A stretch of DNA of 64,000 nucleotides from Spodoptera frugiperda (lineage: Eukaryota; Arthropoda; Insecta; Lepidoptera; Noctuidae): contig NC_064215.1 of the NCBI RefSeq assembly GCF_023101765.2, positions 1,550,001 to 1,614,000 on the forward strand, read 5' to 3'. Of this stretch, positions 51,201 to 62,280 are shown piece by piece. How positions within the stretch are numbered: the stretch's first letter is position 1; every line of letters starts with the position of its first letter. Position numbers and translations under genes: made by a program. The notes under the pieces are model-generated. The model made no database searches and was not told the DNA's origin. It saw only the letters and a program-made list of their open reading frames with translations.

Positions 51201-53491
51201 ACGCGTAATTTGGTTGTGATACTACTTTCGCGCAGGATTCCGTGATGAGGAATGAAATATGACTGTAAATTTTCATTAATGTGACACTCTGACATATGAC
51301 CTAAATGAATATACTCAGTCATGAAGTCTTTGTACATTTTATCGAGTGAAGGTTGTTTGAGATTTCTGCGCTCTAATGACAAAAAACATCGTTTTGCACG
51401 ATGATATGAGTCGCCTAAACTATCCGTAGATGCCTTCAGCGGTATTTTAACGCAAAAACGGCCATCTGACAGGCGCGTCGTGTTTTTTATAAAGTGTTCT
51501 TCACACATTTGCTCCTCAGCTGAATAAGTTGATGCATCACGGCCAACTTCCTCAAGCTGCCAGAAACGCGTCAATTGGTTTCGGATGTTAGTTAACTCAT
51601 TCGAACTGGAAGACGAAGAACTTTCGCAACAATCATTAACATAATTACAGTTAATTGAATTATTATCATAGCCGCCGTTAATTGGGCCACAAACTAGCCA
51701 ACCTAGTCTAGTTTGATAAAGTGTTGGTTTCCCATCACCTAATAAAACTTTATCTGATCCTAATAAACTCCAGAATACGTCAGCCCCTATAATAATATCA
51801 ATAGAAGCCGGTATGTGGAAATACGGATCAGCTAAATGAATATTTGAGGGTATGTTTACGTGTATCTGTTTAGCGGGAACGTTATCTGTAATTATGGGTA
51901 AGACAAAACAAGTTAAGTCGTTTGAGTATGATTCGTGCAACGATTTAATGTGCACTCGACACATTTTTTCAATATGCGACGGAGAATTGTTAATACCTTG
52001 TATAGATTTGTTTGTATTCAAGTAAGGCAGCTGTAACTTATTAAATAAATTCTCCGTCATTAAACAAGCCGAACTACCAGAATCAAGGAGCGCTCGAGCG
52101 ATGTGTTCCTCATTATTAACATCGTAGCACCTAATTAATGCAGTTGACAATAAAATGTTACCTGTGCTGCTCGTATGCGATTGTGCGGAGATATTAGCTG
52201 AGAGCGCAACGTGATTATTATTGTTTGTGTCAGCACTGGAGGATGACTCAGCGCTAGCCTTATCAGTAGTCCCAGGTGATTTACTTGAAGCAGGTTTATA
52301 ATCTGAGTTGTGAATAAGCGTGTGGTGCTTGCGTTTACATATTTTGCACCCTGATTTCTTGCAATTGCTGGGATAATGACCGTGACGCAAACAATTATAG
52401 CATAGCTTATAGCCAGGCAGTAAGGACATTCTATCGTTGACACTTAGTGATAAAAACTGTGGGCATGAATTGAGATTATGATCGCTTTTACATTTTGGAC
52501 AACTACGTGACAATGAACTACTAATGTTTTCTGTCGTTACAAAGGATTTAATTTTAGTGTTTTGTTTTGTGTTTGTGTGTGTATTTGTGGAGTGACGTGA
52601 TTTTTCCAGTGTTTCTATTAACTCAGCGCGATTACGCATAAACTCAATGAACTGATCAAAAGTGATTCGTTTCGATTTATCAATACGCCCTTTATATTCC
52701 TCCCACTCTCGGAATGTTTTAGTGTCTAGTTTTTGTCTGATTATGTAAATAAGTAATGTGTCCCAACTATCAACAGGTTCACCTAATGTTTTTAACGCTC
52801 TGATATTTTTGTTGACATTGTCTACGATGCTCTTTAATGCAGTTGAGGACTCCTTAGTGATTGATTCGATATTAAATAATGCGGTAACGTGATTCTCAAT
52901 CAATAATCTTTCATTATCGAATCGCTCACATAGAAGTTCCCATGCCATGTTGTAGTTTTGAGCAGAAAACTCGATTGATTGTATGACGATAGCAGCAGAT
53001 TCTGTCAGCGATGATCTCAAATAATGGAATTTATTTATCTCGTCTATGTCGTCATTGCCGTGAATGAGACTAGTGAAGGTATCGCGAAATTCAAGCCAAC
53101 TGTTATAGGAACCTGAAAATTTCGGTAATTGTATGGTGGGCAACTTGATGAATTGACGCTTACTACTAGTGGTTGATTTTATTTCCTCTTGTTCAGATTT
53201 TGAATATTTATTTAACATGACTTTAGCTTGAGCCACTAACTCATAATATTGAGATTCGATTGAGGTTCGTTCAAGTGCCTCCGCGTCAATGTCACACATA
53301 CATTCTAGCTGTAATTGAATTTCGTTAAATTCGTTGTATAACTCTTCTAATTTATTGACACGCAATTGCAACTCCATTACCTGAGACGGACTTACTGTGG
53401 AATCTTGTAATTTGTTTAAAAACGTTGAAAATACAGTTAATCTTCCTTTATAGCTGCTTCGCTTTTTTCTAAGTTCTTTAACGTCAGTCAT
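48287..53491 (-). CDS. BEL/Pao-type retrotransposon Gag-Pol polyprotein, intact 1734 codons
   Basis: This single uninterrupted ORF encodes all functions for copying an LTR retrotransposon. Residues about 110-300 resemble the DUF1759 gag-like region of BEL elements. Zinc knuckles follow: C331-x2-C-x3-H-x4-C343, a canonical CX2CX4HX4C at C364/C367/H372/C377, and a third Cys/His cluster at 382-394. The aspartic protease has D470-S-G. Reverse transcriptase runs about 750-1000 with D809 and Y883-V-D-D886. RNase H runs about 1050-1180 with D1057, E1101, D1131 and an NPAD motif ending at D1177. Integrase has H1369-x4-H1374-x29-C1404-x2-C1407 and a D1440, D1506, E1555 catalytic triad, the last inside GGLWEAG. 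The C-terminus (about 1670-1730) looks like DUF5641. The order PR-RT-RH-IN and the FYVDDLLTG/NPADLITRG/HFGGLWEAG motifs are typical of BEL/Pao. The start ATG is the first in frame and follows a noncoding leader. There are no stops or frameshifts, so the protein could be functional. No env-like ORF is visible. Confidence 0.96.
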   Translation of the reverse strand: MTDVKELRKKRSSYKGRLTVFSTFLNKLQDSTVSPSQVMELQLRVNKLEELYNEFNEIQLQLECMCDIDAEALERTSIESQYYELVAQAKVMLNKYSKSEQEEIKSTTSSKRQFIKLPTIQLPKFSGSYNSWLEFRDTFTSLIHGNDDIDEINKFHYLRSSLTESAAIVIQSIEFSAQNYNMAWELLCERFDNERLLIENHVTALFNIESITKESSTALKSIVDNVNKNIRALKTLGEPVDSWDTLLIYIIRQKLDTKTFREWEEYKGRIDKSKRITFDQFIEFMRNRAELIETLEKSRHSTNTHTNTKQNTKIKSFVTTENISSSLSRSCPKCKSDHNLNSCPQFLSLSVNDRMSLLPGYKLCYNCLRHGHYPSNCKKSGCKICKRKHHTLIHNSDYKPASSKSPGTTDKASAESSSSADTNNNNHVALSANISAQSHTSSTGNILLSTALIRCYDVNNEEHIARALLDSGSSACLMTENLFNKLQLPYLNTNKSIQGINNSPSHIEKMCRVHIKSLHESYSNDLTCFVLPIITDNVPAKQIHVNIPSNIHLADPYFHIPASIDIIIGADVFWSLLGSDKVLLGDGKPTLYQTRLGWLVCGPINGGYDNNSINCNYVNDCCESSSSSSSNELTNIRNQLTRFWQLEEVGRDASTYSAEEQMCEEHFIKNTTRLSDGRFCVKIPLKASTDSLGDSYHRAKRCFLSLERRNLKQPSLDKMYKDFMTEYIHLGHMSECHINENLQSYFIPHHGILRESSITTKLRVVFNASAPTTSGISLNAIQMVGPTVQDDLTAILLRFRMHKYVLSADVEKMYRQVSVHPSDRHLQQIIWRDNFNNTFKTYQLNTVTYGTASAPFLATRCIKQIGLECQDKKAAEAILHDFYVDDLLTGTDVFEEAQMLRHRVTDALASACMPLRKWKSNEPSLISESTDESYFEFHQPGDTCSKTLGLSWRTDTDDLFFPIKVPDCTVNTKRGMLAVIAQIYDPLGLLAPYVVSMKMLLQKLWLDKLEWDDHLSPDIAAIWANTIKNLPCIHNLRVARRVVCDAYKQFDFHIFTDASEQAYGACLYVRSINEQGDVDVRLFTAKSRIAPIKPLTIPRLELCAAVLGVRLYQKVVSHLHIQPSSVVFWTDSMIVLGWLKMLPIKLNTFVRNRVAEVLEISGTCGWRHVSTHDNPADLITRGVEPTAMQSLDLWWFGPCFLKCDSSTWPPISINTQNLPELKPNNILVNLAQENHATGDLVKGVIEFNRFSNFSRLHRSICYVFRFINLCKRCSSINTSYFTAQELQDALNFIIIQSQKESFPEYNLLLNNKQLPHKNRLLNLNVFLDNNKIIRIGGRLHNSEYSYTKKHPILIQSTHHFAKLLFQFEHIRLMHAGPQLLLSTIRETYWPLGGRNLARACYRQCVRCQRVKPRTVAPQMGNLPLSRLSPADYPFQNVGVDYAGPIASASRQGRGCRLVKVYIVLFVFFTTKAIHLELVGDLTSNNYLQALRRFMSRRGKPLNIYSDNGTAFVGAYNEIAEFLKRNCDSISDSAAQDGITFHFIPAYAPHFGGLWEAGVKSTKYHLLRVLGNCNLTYEELNSILIQIEGILNSRPLTPLSSNPEDLLPLTPGHFLIGRPLTSLPVKDLRDHSTSHLTRHQRLEQLRQHFWTRWSKEYVSELQQRVKWRTGNDSLNLDTLVVIKEDNQPPMKWKLGRVVALHPGTDGISRVADIRTATGTVRRAFSKICPLLETSC

Positions 53492-54234
53492 TTTGAAAGG
53501 AGGGTGTCGTAGACCTGAAATTGTACAGTAATAATATTAAATTACGAAACTATATGTCACAAAAATACCTAATTTTATGAATAATGAAACTAAGCAACAA
53601 TGATGATGAATTATTAACAAAACATTCACTGCAAATTATAATGAACTACCGTAGTTAAGTAGGTAGGTAAGGTTAACTATTCTGATGAATAATGTAACAA
53701 ACAAATTAATTACTTTATCTACGTTTTAAAGGATATACAAAGCAACAATTATGTAATTGTAAAGATTAATTTGAATAAATAATGTTTTGTAAATCAACAA
53801 TAAAAAGTTAACTAATGTAGGTAAACATTAACACTACTGTACTGTATTTTTAAGCACATATTAACTTTATTTTACAAAATATATTTTAATCTAATGCTCT
53901 GTACATAATTCCTTGTAAATAAATTGTATAAAGTTGTAAATAATTTGTAAATATGTATAAATATGTTACTAACCTTTTCTTTGTTCTTATAATCGCTACT
54001 TAATTCCTATGTTAATTACCTATATTACCTGATTTATTATTATGAGTGTTGGGTGAATTTAATTAATATTATAATGCTTTGGCTTTAACACTTCTTGTTT
54101 GATTTCACTCGTTGTTCAATCCACTTTTTCCAAAACGTGTTCGTCACCTCTTCACTCTGGTACTTATTAACTCCAATTTCCAAAATATCCAATATTTAGA
54201 TTATTCCACTTTGCTGGTTGTAGATGATGGATTA
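53492..54234 (-). other. noncoding leader of the BEL/Pao element with a possible intron
   Basis: About 740 bp of AT-rich sequence separates the primer binding site from the polyprotein ATG. On the minus strand there is a plausible donor, AAAAG|GTTAGT (intron starting at 53973), and an acceptor, TTTCAG|GTCTAC (intron ending at 53515). They would remove ~459 bp and many short upstream ORFs. The polypyrimidine tract is weak, so splicing is only a possibility. Confidence 0.5.
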
Positions 54235-54252
54235 TCCGGCTCGTACGGACCA
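54235..54252 (-). other. primer binding site of the BEL/Pao element
   Basis: The minus strand reads TGGTCCGTACGAGCCGGA immediately after the 5' LTR. TGG pairs with the CCA end of a tRNA. The implied tRNA 3' end (TCCGGCTCG...GGACCA) resembles insect tRNA-Tyr as I remember it, but with a different acceptor stem. The primer identity is an inference. Confidence 0.7.
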
Positions 54253-54458
54253 TGTAGAAAATGGTGATAGCTCAGTAGAATATTTCGGGAATAAAACAAT
54301 CAGGAACGTAGCTTGCAGTGTGCAGTTTAATAAAAGAGTGACCATGACATTCAAAAGGAACAAAGGTCAGGGACTTTAAGCGCCTGTTAAAAATGTTATA
54401 ACTAAAACCTTACAAACTATGACTTAATGCTATTCCTAATTTAAGAGGCGCTTCAACA
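54253..54458 (-). repeat. 5' LTR of the BEL/Pao element
   Basis: On the minus strand it starts TGTTGAAGCGCCTC and ends TTTTCTACA, giving the expected TG...CA boundaries, and the next base starts the TGG of the primer binding site. About 185 bp of it aligns with the 3' LTR. The 206-bp length is short for an LTR. It should carry the element promoter, but I do not see an unambiguous TATA box or polyadenylation signal. Confidence 0.85.
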
Positions 54459-57400
54459 TATATAACAATATATACGAAATGTGGTGTGTATCGTTGTGCA
54501 CAGCATCCGTAAATAAAGACGAGTGAATGGTAAATGCTATTAGTCACGGTCACGAACCATATAACTATAACTATAAACTGTTTTCCAAATAAAGATGCAA
54601 TAAACAGTATGGACCAGAAGAAATTAGCAGTTTGCACCGAAACCTTGAGTCTAGTGCAATCTCACTCGTGTCTCGTAAAATTGTTTAAAAGTTTTTTGTT
54701 CTTTAGTTGACCAGTGCACAGCCAAGACCCCGGAAGAATTAAAAGAAGTTTGATTAAGCTAGTTGTTGTAGGAACCTGTTGGATACTGCGACTTCTAAAT
54801 TTGCATTTTCATATTTAAAAGAAAAACAAATAATGCAACTAACCCTGTGGCTTAACGTCCTTCTTTCGTAATAATGACGCAACCAAGAAATAATAGCATT
54901 CGTTTAAACTTTTATAATCGCAGCGGTTCCGCCTATTAACCTCCGCCGTATAATTTCAAGTCTTTATAACTCTGCGCGAGTGATTTATACGGCTGGTGCG
55001 AATTTATTAAATCATTCATCATGGGTTTGCTTCACGCCTCGTTTCGGGAGCTCGCCAGAGGGAGGCTGCGATGTCAGATTAAATGTTCTATTGTGGAAGC
55101 TCAGGCACCGTTGTTCCACCTTGCTTATTCAAGCTGAGACTATAAAGTGCTCACGACGCGACGCAGCCATGTAACATTCATTCTCTTACACATTATAGTG
55201 ATTAAGTTAGGTCATATTTTTACTGAGATCGTAAACGTTCGGCTCTTAAAACTGCGCACTAATGTGTCTCCTTTTATTATTTATTTTTATCACAGAGCCT
55301 TGTAAGTCTAGCCGTTGTGTGTTTTGTCCTTCTAACTATTAAACGGGGAATTGGTTTGTGTCCAGATTATTTATTGTATGTCCTAGAAAGCAGTTGGCCG
55401 TGCCAAACGTAGGGTTATTGTGTAGATAAATTGCTAAATTGAACAAATATATCGCCTTAGTTGTCTCAGGTATTTTGTTGTTACACATTTTTCGACGTTT
55501 AAGGAAATTGGCAATTTTCAGGGAAATTTTAGTGCTATTTAAATGAATTTGGGTTAGGTCATACTTAAATCCTGAAACTCATTAACGCGACTTAAAAATC
55601 GTGACTACAATAGTAAGCTAAGTTATTGTACAAACATAATGTGGTGATAATTTTCGCGCTTCGTTTTTTAACGGTGCGTGTGCGCAGTTGTGTCGCCATG
55701 TCATTGTCCGAATATTGTGGCAACACGGTCACCTCGATCTACTGAGAACTGTGATTATCACTATAATTTTGACTTTTGACTGACTTTGATATAATTGACT
55801 TGTTCGTGCGAAACAACTGGTTTAACTTCAGATTTGTTTTCTATTTTGTTTCTTATTTTATTTTAACCTTTATTCATCTTCTGGTCAATTATATTTTGTT
55901 GTATAAGTCCTAACAATGACTACTAACATTACTCCTTTTGTAGTAGATCTTAATTTGCTTTCTTTAAAAAAAATCCTGTCACAATTGAGCATCCATAAAC
56001 TGCAGTAATTTTCCTTTTATGTAATGTATAGATGACATAACACGAGTAACCGCTCCGGCTCGGTAACGGACCGTCCAGCCAGTCCCCGAGACCTTGACCA
56101 CGATTGGCTCCGGTTCAAACTGATCACGGCGCTCAGCAATTTGATCAACGTGCTCAATTTGATGATCATACTTAATAGACCCACTCGCTCCACTAGATTT
56201 TATCTAGCCAGTGTTTATTGTTGCAGTTACTACGATCTAGAATTTTCCATCTATTGTTTTTATACTGACCATTTAAAAAAAAAAAACATACTGGTCAAAT
56301 CCATCAAAAACTATTACAGCCCCGTGCTCTTAAAATTCGTTTTCAGACGAGTGCTTTCACTCACAGTTCACAAAGCTTTTCCAAATTGAAAATCTCTTAA
56401 ACAATACTGCAAATCAAATAGTGTTCACCTGTTGTTTATATTGCCATCCAATAAAGTTCAATACGAAGTGATACGTTTACGCGCACAACTTCAAATCGAA
56501 TAACTCTCAAATCGCGACAAAACAAAACGATTCGTGCTTGTATACAAATCGATTAAGTTCTCGATTTATGTATTGCTCCTTGGTGGTGTAATCGATTGTA
56601 GTGGCGCGGCCACCGGCGCCTTGTTAGCATGCGGTGGACAAATTGATGGAGATTGTTCACACCTCGTGACTCTGCTGTGTGCCGATGGATGGCCCTTCCA
56701 CTGACAATTGATGGGTACACAGAGATTACACCGCGGTGGAATATTTTCTACGAACATTAGAACCTATTCTTTGAATGTTAACTTGTCATTGTGCACGCTT
56801 ACAGTCAATATGTATTCTTTATTTACAAATGTACTCGTGGTGCCGCATTTAGTATGATATTAGTAAAGATCTTGCTTCGTCCTACAACTTTTTATCATGC
56901 ACATGTTACTCTCATTGTTCAGTATAATAAAGTTGTAAGTGCCTAGAGCCGGGTCCCACCCGCCGCCGTCATAACAAACACATCTCGTGGAGCATACATC
57001 AGCAGACAATTAAAGTAAAACTTGGTGCAGCCCAGACGGGAGCACTTCCCGGTCGTCGCGACGTATCGATCGCGGGCGACGCCAGGTGATGCTACTATAC
57101 TACGCTGTATAACTAAACTGCACTACACTGCACTTGCATAATTCGAGGCTAGAACGCTAGAGCGCCGCGCGTAGGGCTGCCAACACAAAATAACATTTCA
57201 AACTCCTATCATTTTGCGCTGAATCGTTGAATCGTACCGTTTTTTGTCGACATTTGCCTGTCTCATTCATTTTTTATTTACTATAAGAAGATTTTTAGTC
57301 CATGAAAATTCGTTTCTGCAGAATAATTCCATTACGTTATCTGATCCTAAATGTTAAGCAGAATCAGTGATTTTACTGAGCTTTATTCAGCAATTTCAGA

Positions 57401-57614
57401 TAGGATAAATTAGCAGCAGCGAAAGGGAGTCTAAATCACTTTGTATTCCATTGCGTTTTACGAGTGGTCGTTTAAAGATAAACTAGACGGTTTTAACTCA
57501 ATGTACTGTGAAACGAAGCTACGTGTCGTTGTTTGACACTGAAACGTAACTTCGTTCACCTATACCTTTTCATATAAATGAAACTATCTAAATAGGTTAT
57601 ATCATTCTAAAGGT

Positions 57615-57715
57615 ATTCTGGGTGCAGGTTGCTTCCAACCAGCCTATTTGGAAGGCATTGGGGGAGGTCTATGTTCAGTAGTGGATTTAATACTGATATG
57701 ATAATGATGATGATG
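57615..57715 (+). repeat. LINE 3' end, 5'-truncated, with target-site duplication
   Basis: GGTGCAGGTTGCTTCCAACC, GGGGGAGGTCTATGTTCAGT and an ATGATGATGATG tail match a common moth LINE 3' end. ATTCTAAAGGT at 57604-57614 and 57716-57726 is a perfect 11-bp target-site duplication, so both insertion boundaries are defined. Confidence 0.85.
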
Positions 57716-59362
57716 ATTCTAAAGGTTGTTGGATGATGGCCAGTAGCAAAGCTTAGGTCTAACTATCAATAACATAAATAAAAATTTAAAAACGCATGAA
57801 TTTGTTTTCATTGCTACGTTCAACAATAAATAAACCTATTTTCATTTGGTGACAACCCTAGAGATAACAAACCCGGATGCACTGGCGGACAGAAAAATGA
57901 ACCACTCAAATATACGGCTCTATGGTTTGCACTATTACTGCGTTGTTAGCGTGGGGGCGCGCGTGTCGCCACACCACTACCTCACTACATTACTGTACAT
58001 ATGTAGTCTATTTACTTACGTACGAGGTAAAAATGTTGCTCGCTGCAAACATCGCTCTCAAACGCACAAAGTACAGCCTTTGATTAGGTTTCAGAGTAAA
58101 AAGAAAGAAATAATTTAATTTATTTACCGGGGAAATGTAGATTATTCTGAGAATCCTTTACATATTTAAAGTTGGACAATTTTCTTAGAACTCGTTTAGA
58201 TTTTTCTTTTTCGAAATGGTGGCAGGATCATGATGACCAATATTAGAATGGGTGATAAATTATGTATTTTCGAAACAAAAAAAGGTTTATAGAATGTCTT
58301 GTGCCATATGCCCGGGTATATGGCAAAATGCTTAGTAGTTGTAGAAAAGTAGGTAAGTGTTACTGTACACTTTCGTCCATTCTTCAGGGAAATACAGACT
58401 TTTCCTTTCTTCCCTACAAAGTACACTACAATAGAACTTGTTTTATATGAAAATTTTTGCTTTCTGTAATCTCGCAATCGCCAACGGTCCCAAAGGAGGA
58501 CATTTTTCCTCTTCCTTAGTTCCAGTTCAGGAGATACTAGTAATGCATGTAAAGCAGATGTGCCTCATAAATTATGGGCAAAAATGCTAGGAAATAAAAC
58601 AGGGAAATACGATTAACTTCAAAAAACGTCATTCTCAAACTGCCGTACTCAGAAACATTTAATGATTACTTAAACTATTCCTTAGTAACGGTTTTGTTCC
58701 GAAAACAATTGCTAAAGACTGAGTTAGGTAACCATTCAATGACTCTGAGTACGGAGGAAAGACCATTTTCAAAAAAGTTATTCGTCTTTTTAATAGTTTT
58801 ATTAGCCAGATTTTAATCTGTTAAAAGTCCCTGATATTGAAAACTATTGAAAGAGTTGTAATGCATTAGAAGTGTCAGTGTACACAAAGGTCGCAGTGAA
58901 CTGTTATGTAAGTGCACCTCGTTAAGATAACACGGCACTGCATCACACACATATACACATTTTATGTAATACTTTAGTTATAGCTTCATCTCTTTAAGAA
59001 AAATCCGTGAAGCGACTCAGCTATTAGATTTTACTTCAATTGGATCTCGCGACGTAACCTGAACCGAGCTATCCGTCCTTTGTTGTTACGTCTCTGTGTG
59101 GAAGGGCTCAGCTGGTGTTCCTACCCCATTACTCTTCCTAATATTTAAATTCATTCTGAGAATGTGACTGTACATTAATTGAAAACACATGTTGTTATAG
59201 CCTGAAAAGTTTAGTCAGAAGTATCTTTTTGTTTGCTAATCATATTATGAGTTCCACGTAAAAGGGGTGAGCCGAACTCAAATTCCCGTGAATATTTTTA
59301 CAACTCACACAATAATAAAATTTCGCAACTGAATATTTCACCCTTTCACTCAACTAAGGGCT

Positions 59363-59462
59363 TAGTACGAGTTTGTTTTGCGTTTAACGAGATCGAAACG
59401 TTACCGCGTTTAGCCCCCTGATTGGCCTGCCCCATGAACCAACGCAAAACAATCTCGTACTA
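59363..59462. mobile_element. TA-flanked MITE (about 96 bp)
   Basis: GTACGAGTTTGTTTTGCGTT at the left is mirrored by AACGCAAAACAATCTCGTAC at the right, with one mismatch. TA flanks both ends. The interior is too short to encode anything. Confidence 0.78.
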
Positions 59463-62127
59463 TACCATCTGTCGCATTTGCAACCACTAGATGATTAGAT
59501 CAACAAGCTAGTATATTAATGTAATTTAAAAACAGGTTATCCAATGACTAGTGTTGTGTTATCTAAATCCAGTTAAACAAGATAAACTGTGCAATATAAA
59601 ACAAGTTTGTGTTTACATCCATTTAGTCCACTAAGTACTGAGTAATTAGTTTATATCTCTTTTTAATAACTCGTAGTAATAATTCCCACTGATGTAACGG
59701 TGTCTTCAGTTAGTGGGTCGTCTATGTGAAATGTTACAATGGCTTGTTGTGAACAAAATGCGGGTAAAATGTTCACAGACAGAGTTTGGCACGATTCTTA
59801 AAATACTACGGTTTCGTGCACTGCTTACAATGTCATATATTGTTCTAAAATGCGAGTGCTGAAATAGTTATCGTACATCTTCGGGGAATCACAAACCTGG
59901 TGTGATAGCGACAACCTATTTATAAATGAAAACAGAATATATCAGATAAGCAAGCTCTTGACTACACGGCTAGAGTTAATTTCCGCCGTTCTCAACAGCC
60001 GCAAGCTAATCATTGGAGACTTAAGATAAACGTAATTACATTATTATCTAAGCTAATGAAGTAATGACATCGTTATATTGTTCTTTTTATCTAGACTGTA
60101 TCATTTATCTACGTAATACACAGCACAGGTTTTACCTGTAACACTAGGTTTAAACCCAGGCTACCTACAACCTATTTGATCGCACCGACCTTTATGAAGT
60201 AGGTCATATTTAAAATATATTCCAACGCATATAATATAGCTCTGCAGCGATCAATACAACTTGATTTCACACTATACAATTCAATTTGTTAGCTTCGTTG
60301 CGGTCCAGTAAATAAATTGATTCGATCAGAACATGTATTTGGTTTTAAATACTATATACAATCTCGTAGAACTGTAGGTATCTGTTTTCATACGATTTTA
60401 TACCTTGCAATGGACTTCTTATGTCTTCAATGGCAAATCTGTTTATGGACTGTACTTTCTTATTTTTGGCCTATGAATAAGTTGCTAATCTTGTTTAACG
60501 CAGATTAGTGATTTAAAACTTTGATGTATTCAATGAAAATTTCTCTTTAGTCTTTAGGAAACAGAGTGCATAATAAAATGTACACTGTACTGTAGTGTAC
60601 TATGTAAATTGTACATATACATAGAGTGTGTACATATGCGGCTGTACTCTGGACCAACAACGGACCGTTTGGAGTAAACACTCCCCCACTGTGATATACA
60701 CATCAAACACAAATGTGTGTAGGCAGGGATATACATTGTTACTATTACTAGCCTAACAATGTTTACATAGGAACTTCAACCAACGTGCTGAAATCTAGAG
60801 ATCCCTGAAACGACTTCATCACTTTTGAAGTTTTGTATACTATGTCTCCCTTGCCGATTTGTTACGAATATTTTATCTGGATCCAGTTGTTGTGTGCAAC
60901 AGATGTAATGACGCGAATGTTGCGTGACTCGACTAAATCAATGTCCACTGTAGTAATGAGTTGCGGTAAACAATTGATTATCATAACGATGTTTTAATTG
61001 TGTCGCGGCGACTGACGATGTAGCTAACTATGCTATCTAACTCTGAGCATTAGATACTCCACTAATATCTTTGTTGTTCTCCCAATTAATGTATAAACAC
61101 GCCGCTGACTTGATGAAGGTTTTGTTTTTATAATAAAACAATGTGTTTTCTTATCTGACCGGAATCTAAGCATGTGTGAACGTATAACTTCAGAAGTAAC
61201 CGTTAAGTTCTCGTATAAATTGGACACAAAGGCGAAGATTAATGTAAGCGAGTGAGATTAATCTGTTGCACTCAATTTTTTACCCCAGTTGAGTAAGGCA
61301 ACGACCCGATCGAGCTAACACCACCACTCCGCCGGTACATCCATTCCACAAACCGATCGCTCTGACGTCACTGCAAATGCATCGCGTTCGCACACAATGT
61401 GTAACGGCCACTCCCTCGGGAATAAGGCAGGAGTACACTACACGCGGTACTTTCCAACCGCTGCCATTGGCGGTTTTAACATTACAACAATTTTAAGTGC
61501 ATACCAGGAATAACTGCACCGATTGATGCAGATTTATGTAGATGCCTTTGGTGTTGGTCACGATCACGCAGCTGTGCTCTGAGAGTTTCTCGAGTAAGTA
61601 GCAGCTGTACACGATTATATATGCAGTGATTTATAACATAATAGCTTCAGTAGATCGAACAAGTTTTGCGATTGAAAGTGTATCGATGCACGTGTGCTCC
61701 CAGTCCCAGGCGGCCGCTCCCATATAACTTTCATGAGTAAGTCATCACGTTTACCAAGATATTTTTACCCGGCGGCCGCTGTGCGTCGGTTCTTGTTTAA
61801 AGCAACAAACCAATACCTGGAAGCCATGTTGGAAAATTGTCTAACGCTGGCGCTGTCTAAAAACATGAGTAAGAAAATGTGTCTGTGTGCGTGACCTTGT
61901 CAGACCTTTGTTATGAAGTCTGCACGATTAGTTCGCTGATAGAACCTCTAATAGATTTATTAGAAAAAATATACAAATGGAAACATACAAGAAACACAAA
62001 CTTTGTTAAAAACGTAATTGTTTTGGTACAATCTATTATTGTAGAGCCAGTCTGTGATTCTCACGATATATGTTACGTGTTTAAAGCAGTTTAAATATTG
62101 AATTTTAAGTGGAAACTTGTGGGTAAA

Positions 62128-62280
62128 GTTATGGGCGACATTAGCATAGAACAGCTAACACCTCGGCACCTAGGTTTCCAAGTTGGAGGCAAGTTTGCCA
62201 CCAGAGACACCAACTTGGAGTACAACTCGGGTAATGTAATAGAATGTGCCACGGACCGGGGTAACATCGCGTACAAGTGT
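62128..62280 (+). other. coding-like stretch, unassigned
   Basis: From ATG at 62131, MGDISIEQLTPRHLGFQVGG continues for about 50 codons with a coding-like third-position pattern, in a GC-richer patch. No clean splice acceptor or known domain is seen. It could be an exon, a retroelement remnant or chance. Confidence 0.2.

Larger units (their letters stand above)
48029..54458 (-). mobile_element. BEL/Pao LTR retrotransposon with an aberrant 3' end
   Basis: The element lies antisense to the predicted host gene. In element order it has a 5' LTR (54253-54458), a primer binding site directly abutting it, a leader of about 740 bp, the 1734-codon ORF, a short GGCCGGCGGCA stretch where a polypurine tract is expected, a truncated 3' LTR (48071-48259), and then 42 bp that are the exact inverse complement of 54209-54250. 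The bases outside the two ends (TATAT on the right, ATTAA on the left) do not form a target-site duplication. The LTRs differ by several substitutions and a gappy stretch, which is odd beside an intact ORF. The element could be a recombinant of two copies, a product of aberrant reverse transcription, or locally rearranged. Confidence 0.92.

Noticed and set aside
52135..52443. 102-codon minus-strand ORF inside the polyprotein
   Set aside because: Out-of-frame shadow of the Gag zinc-knuckle region.
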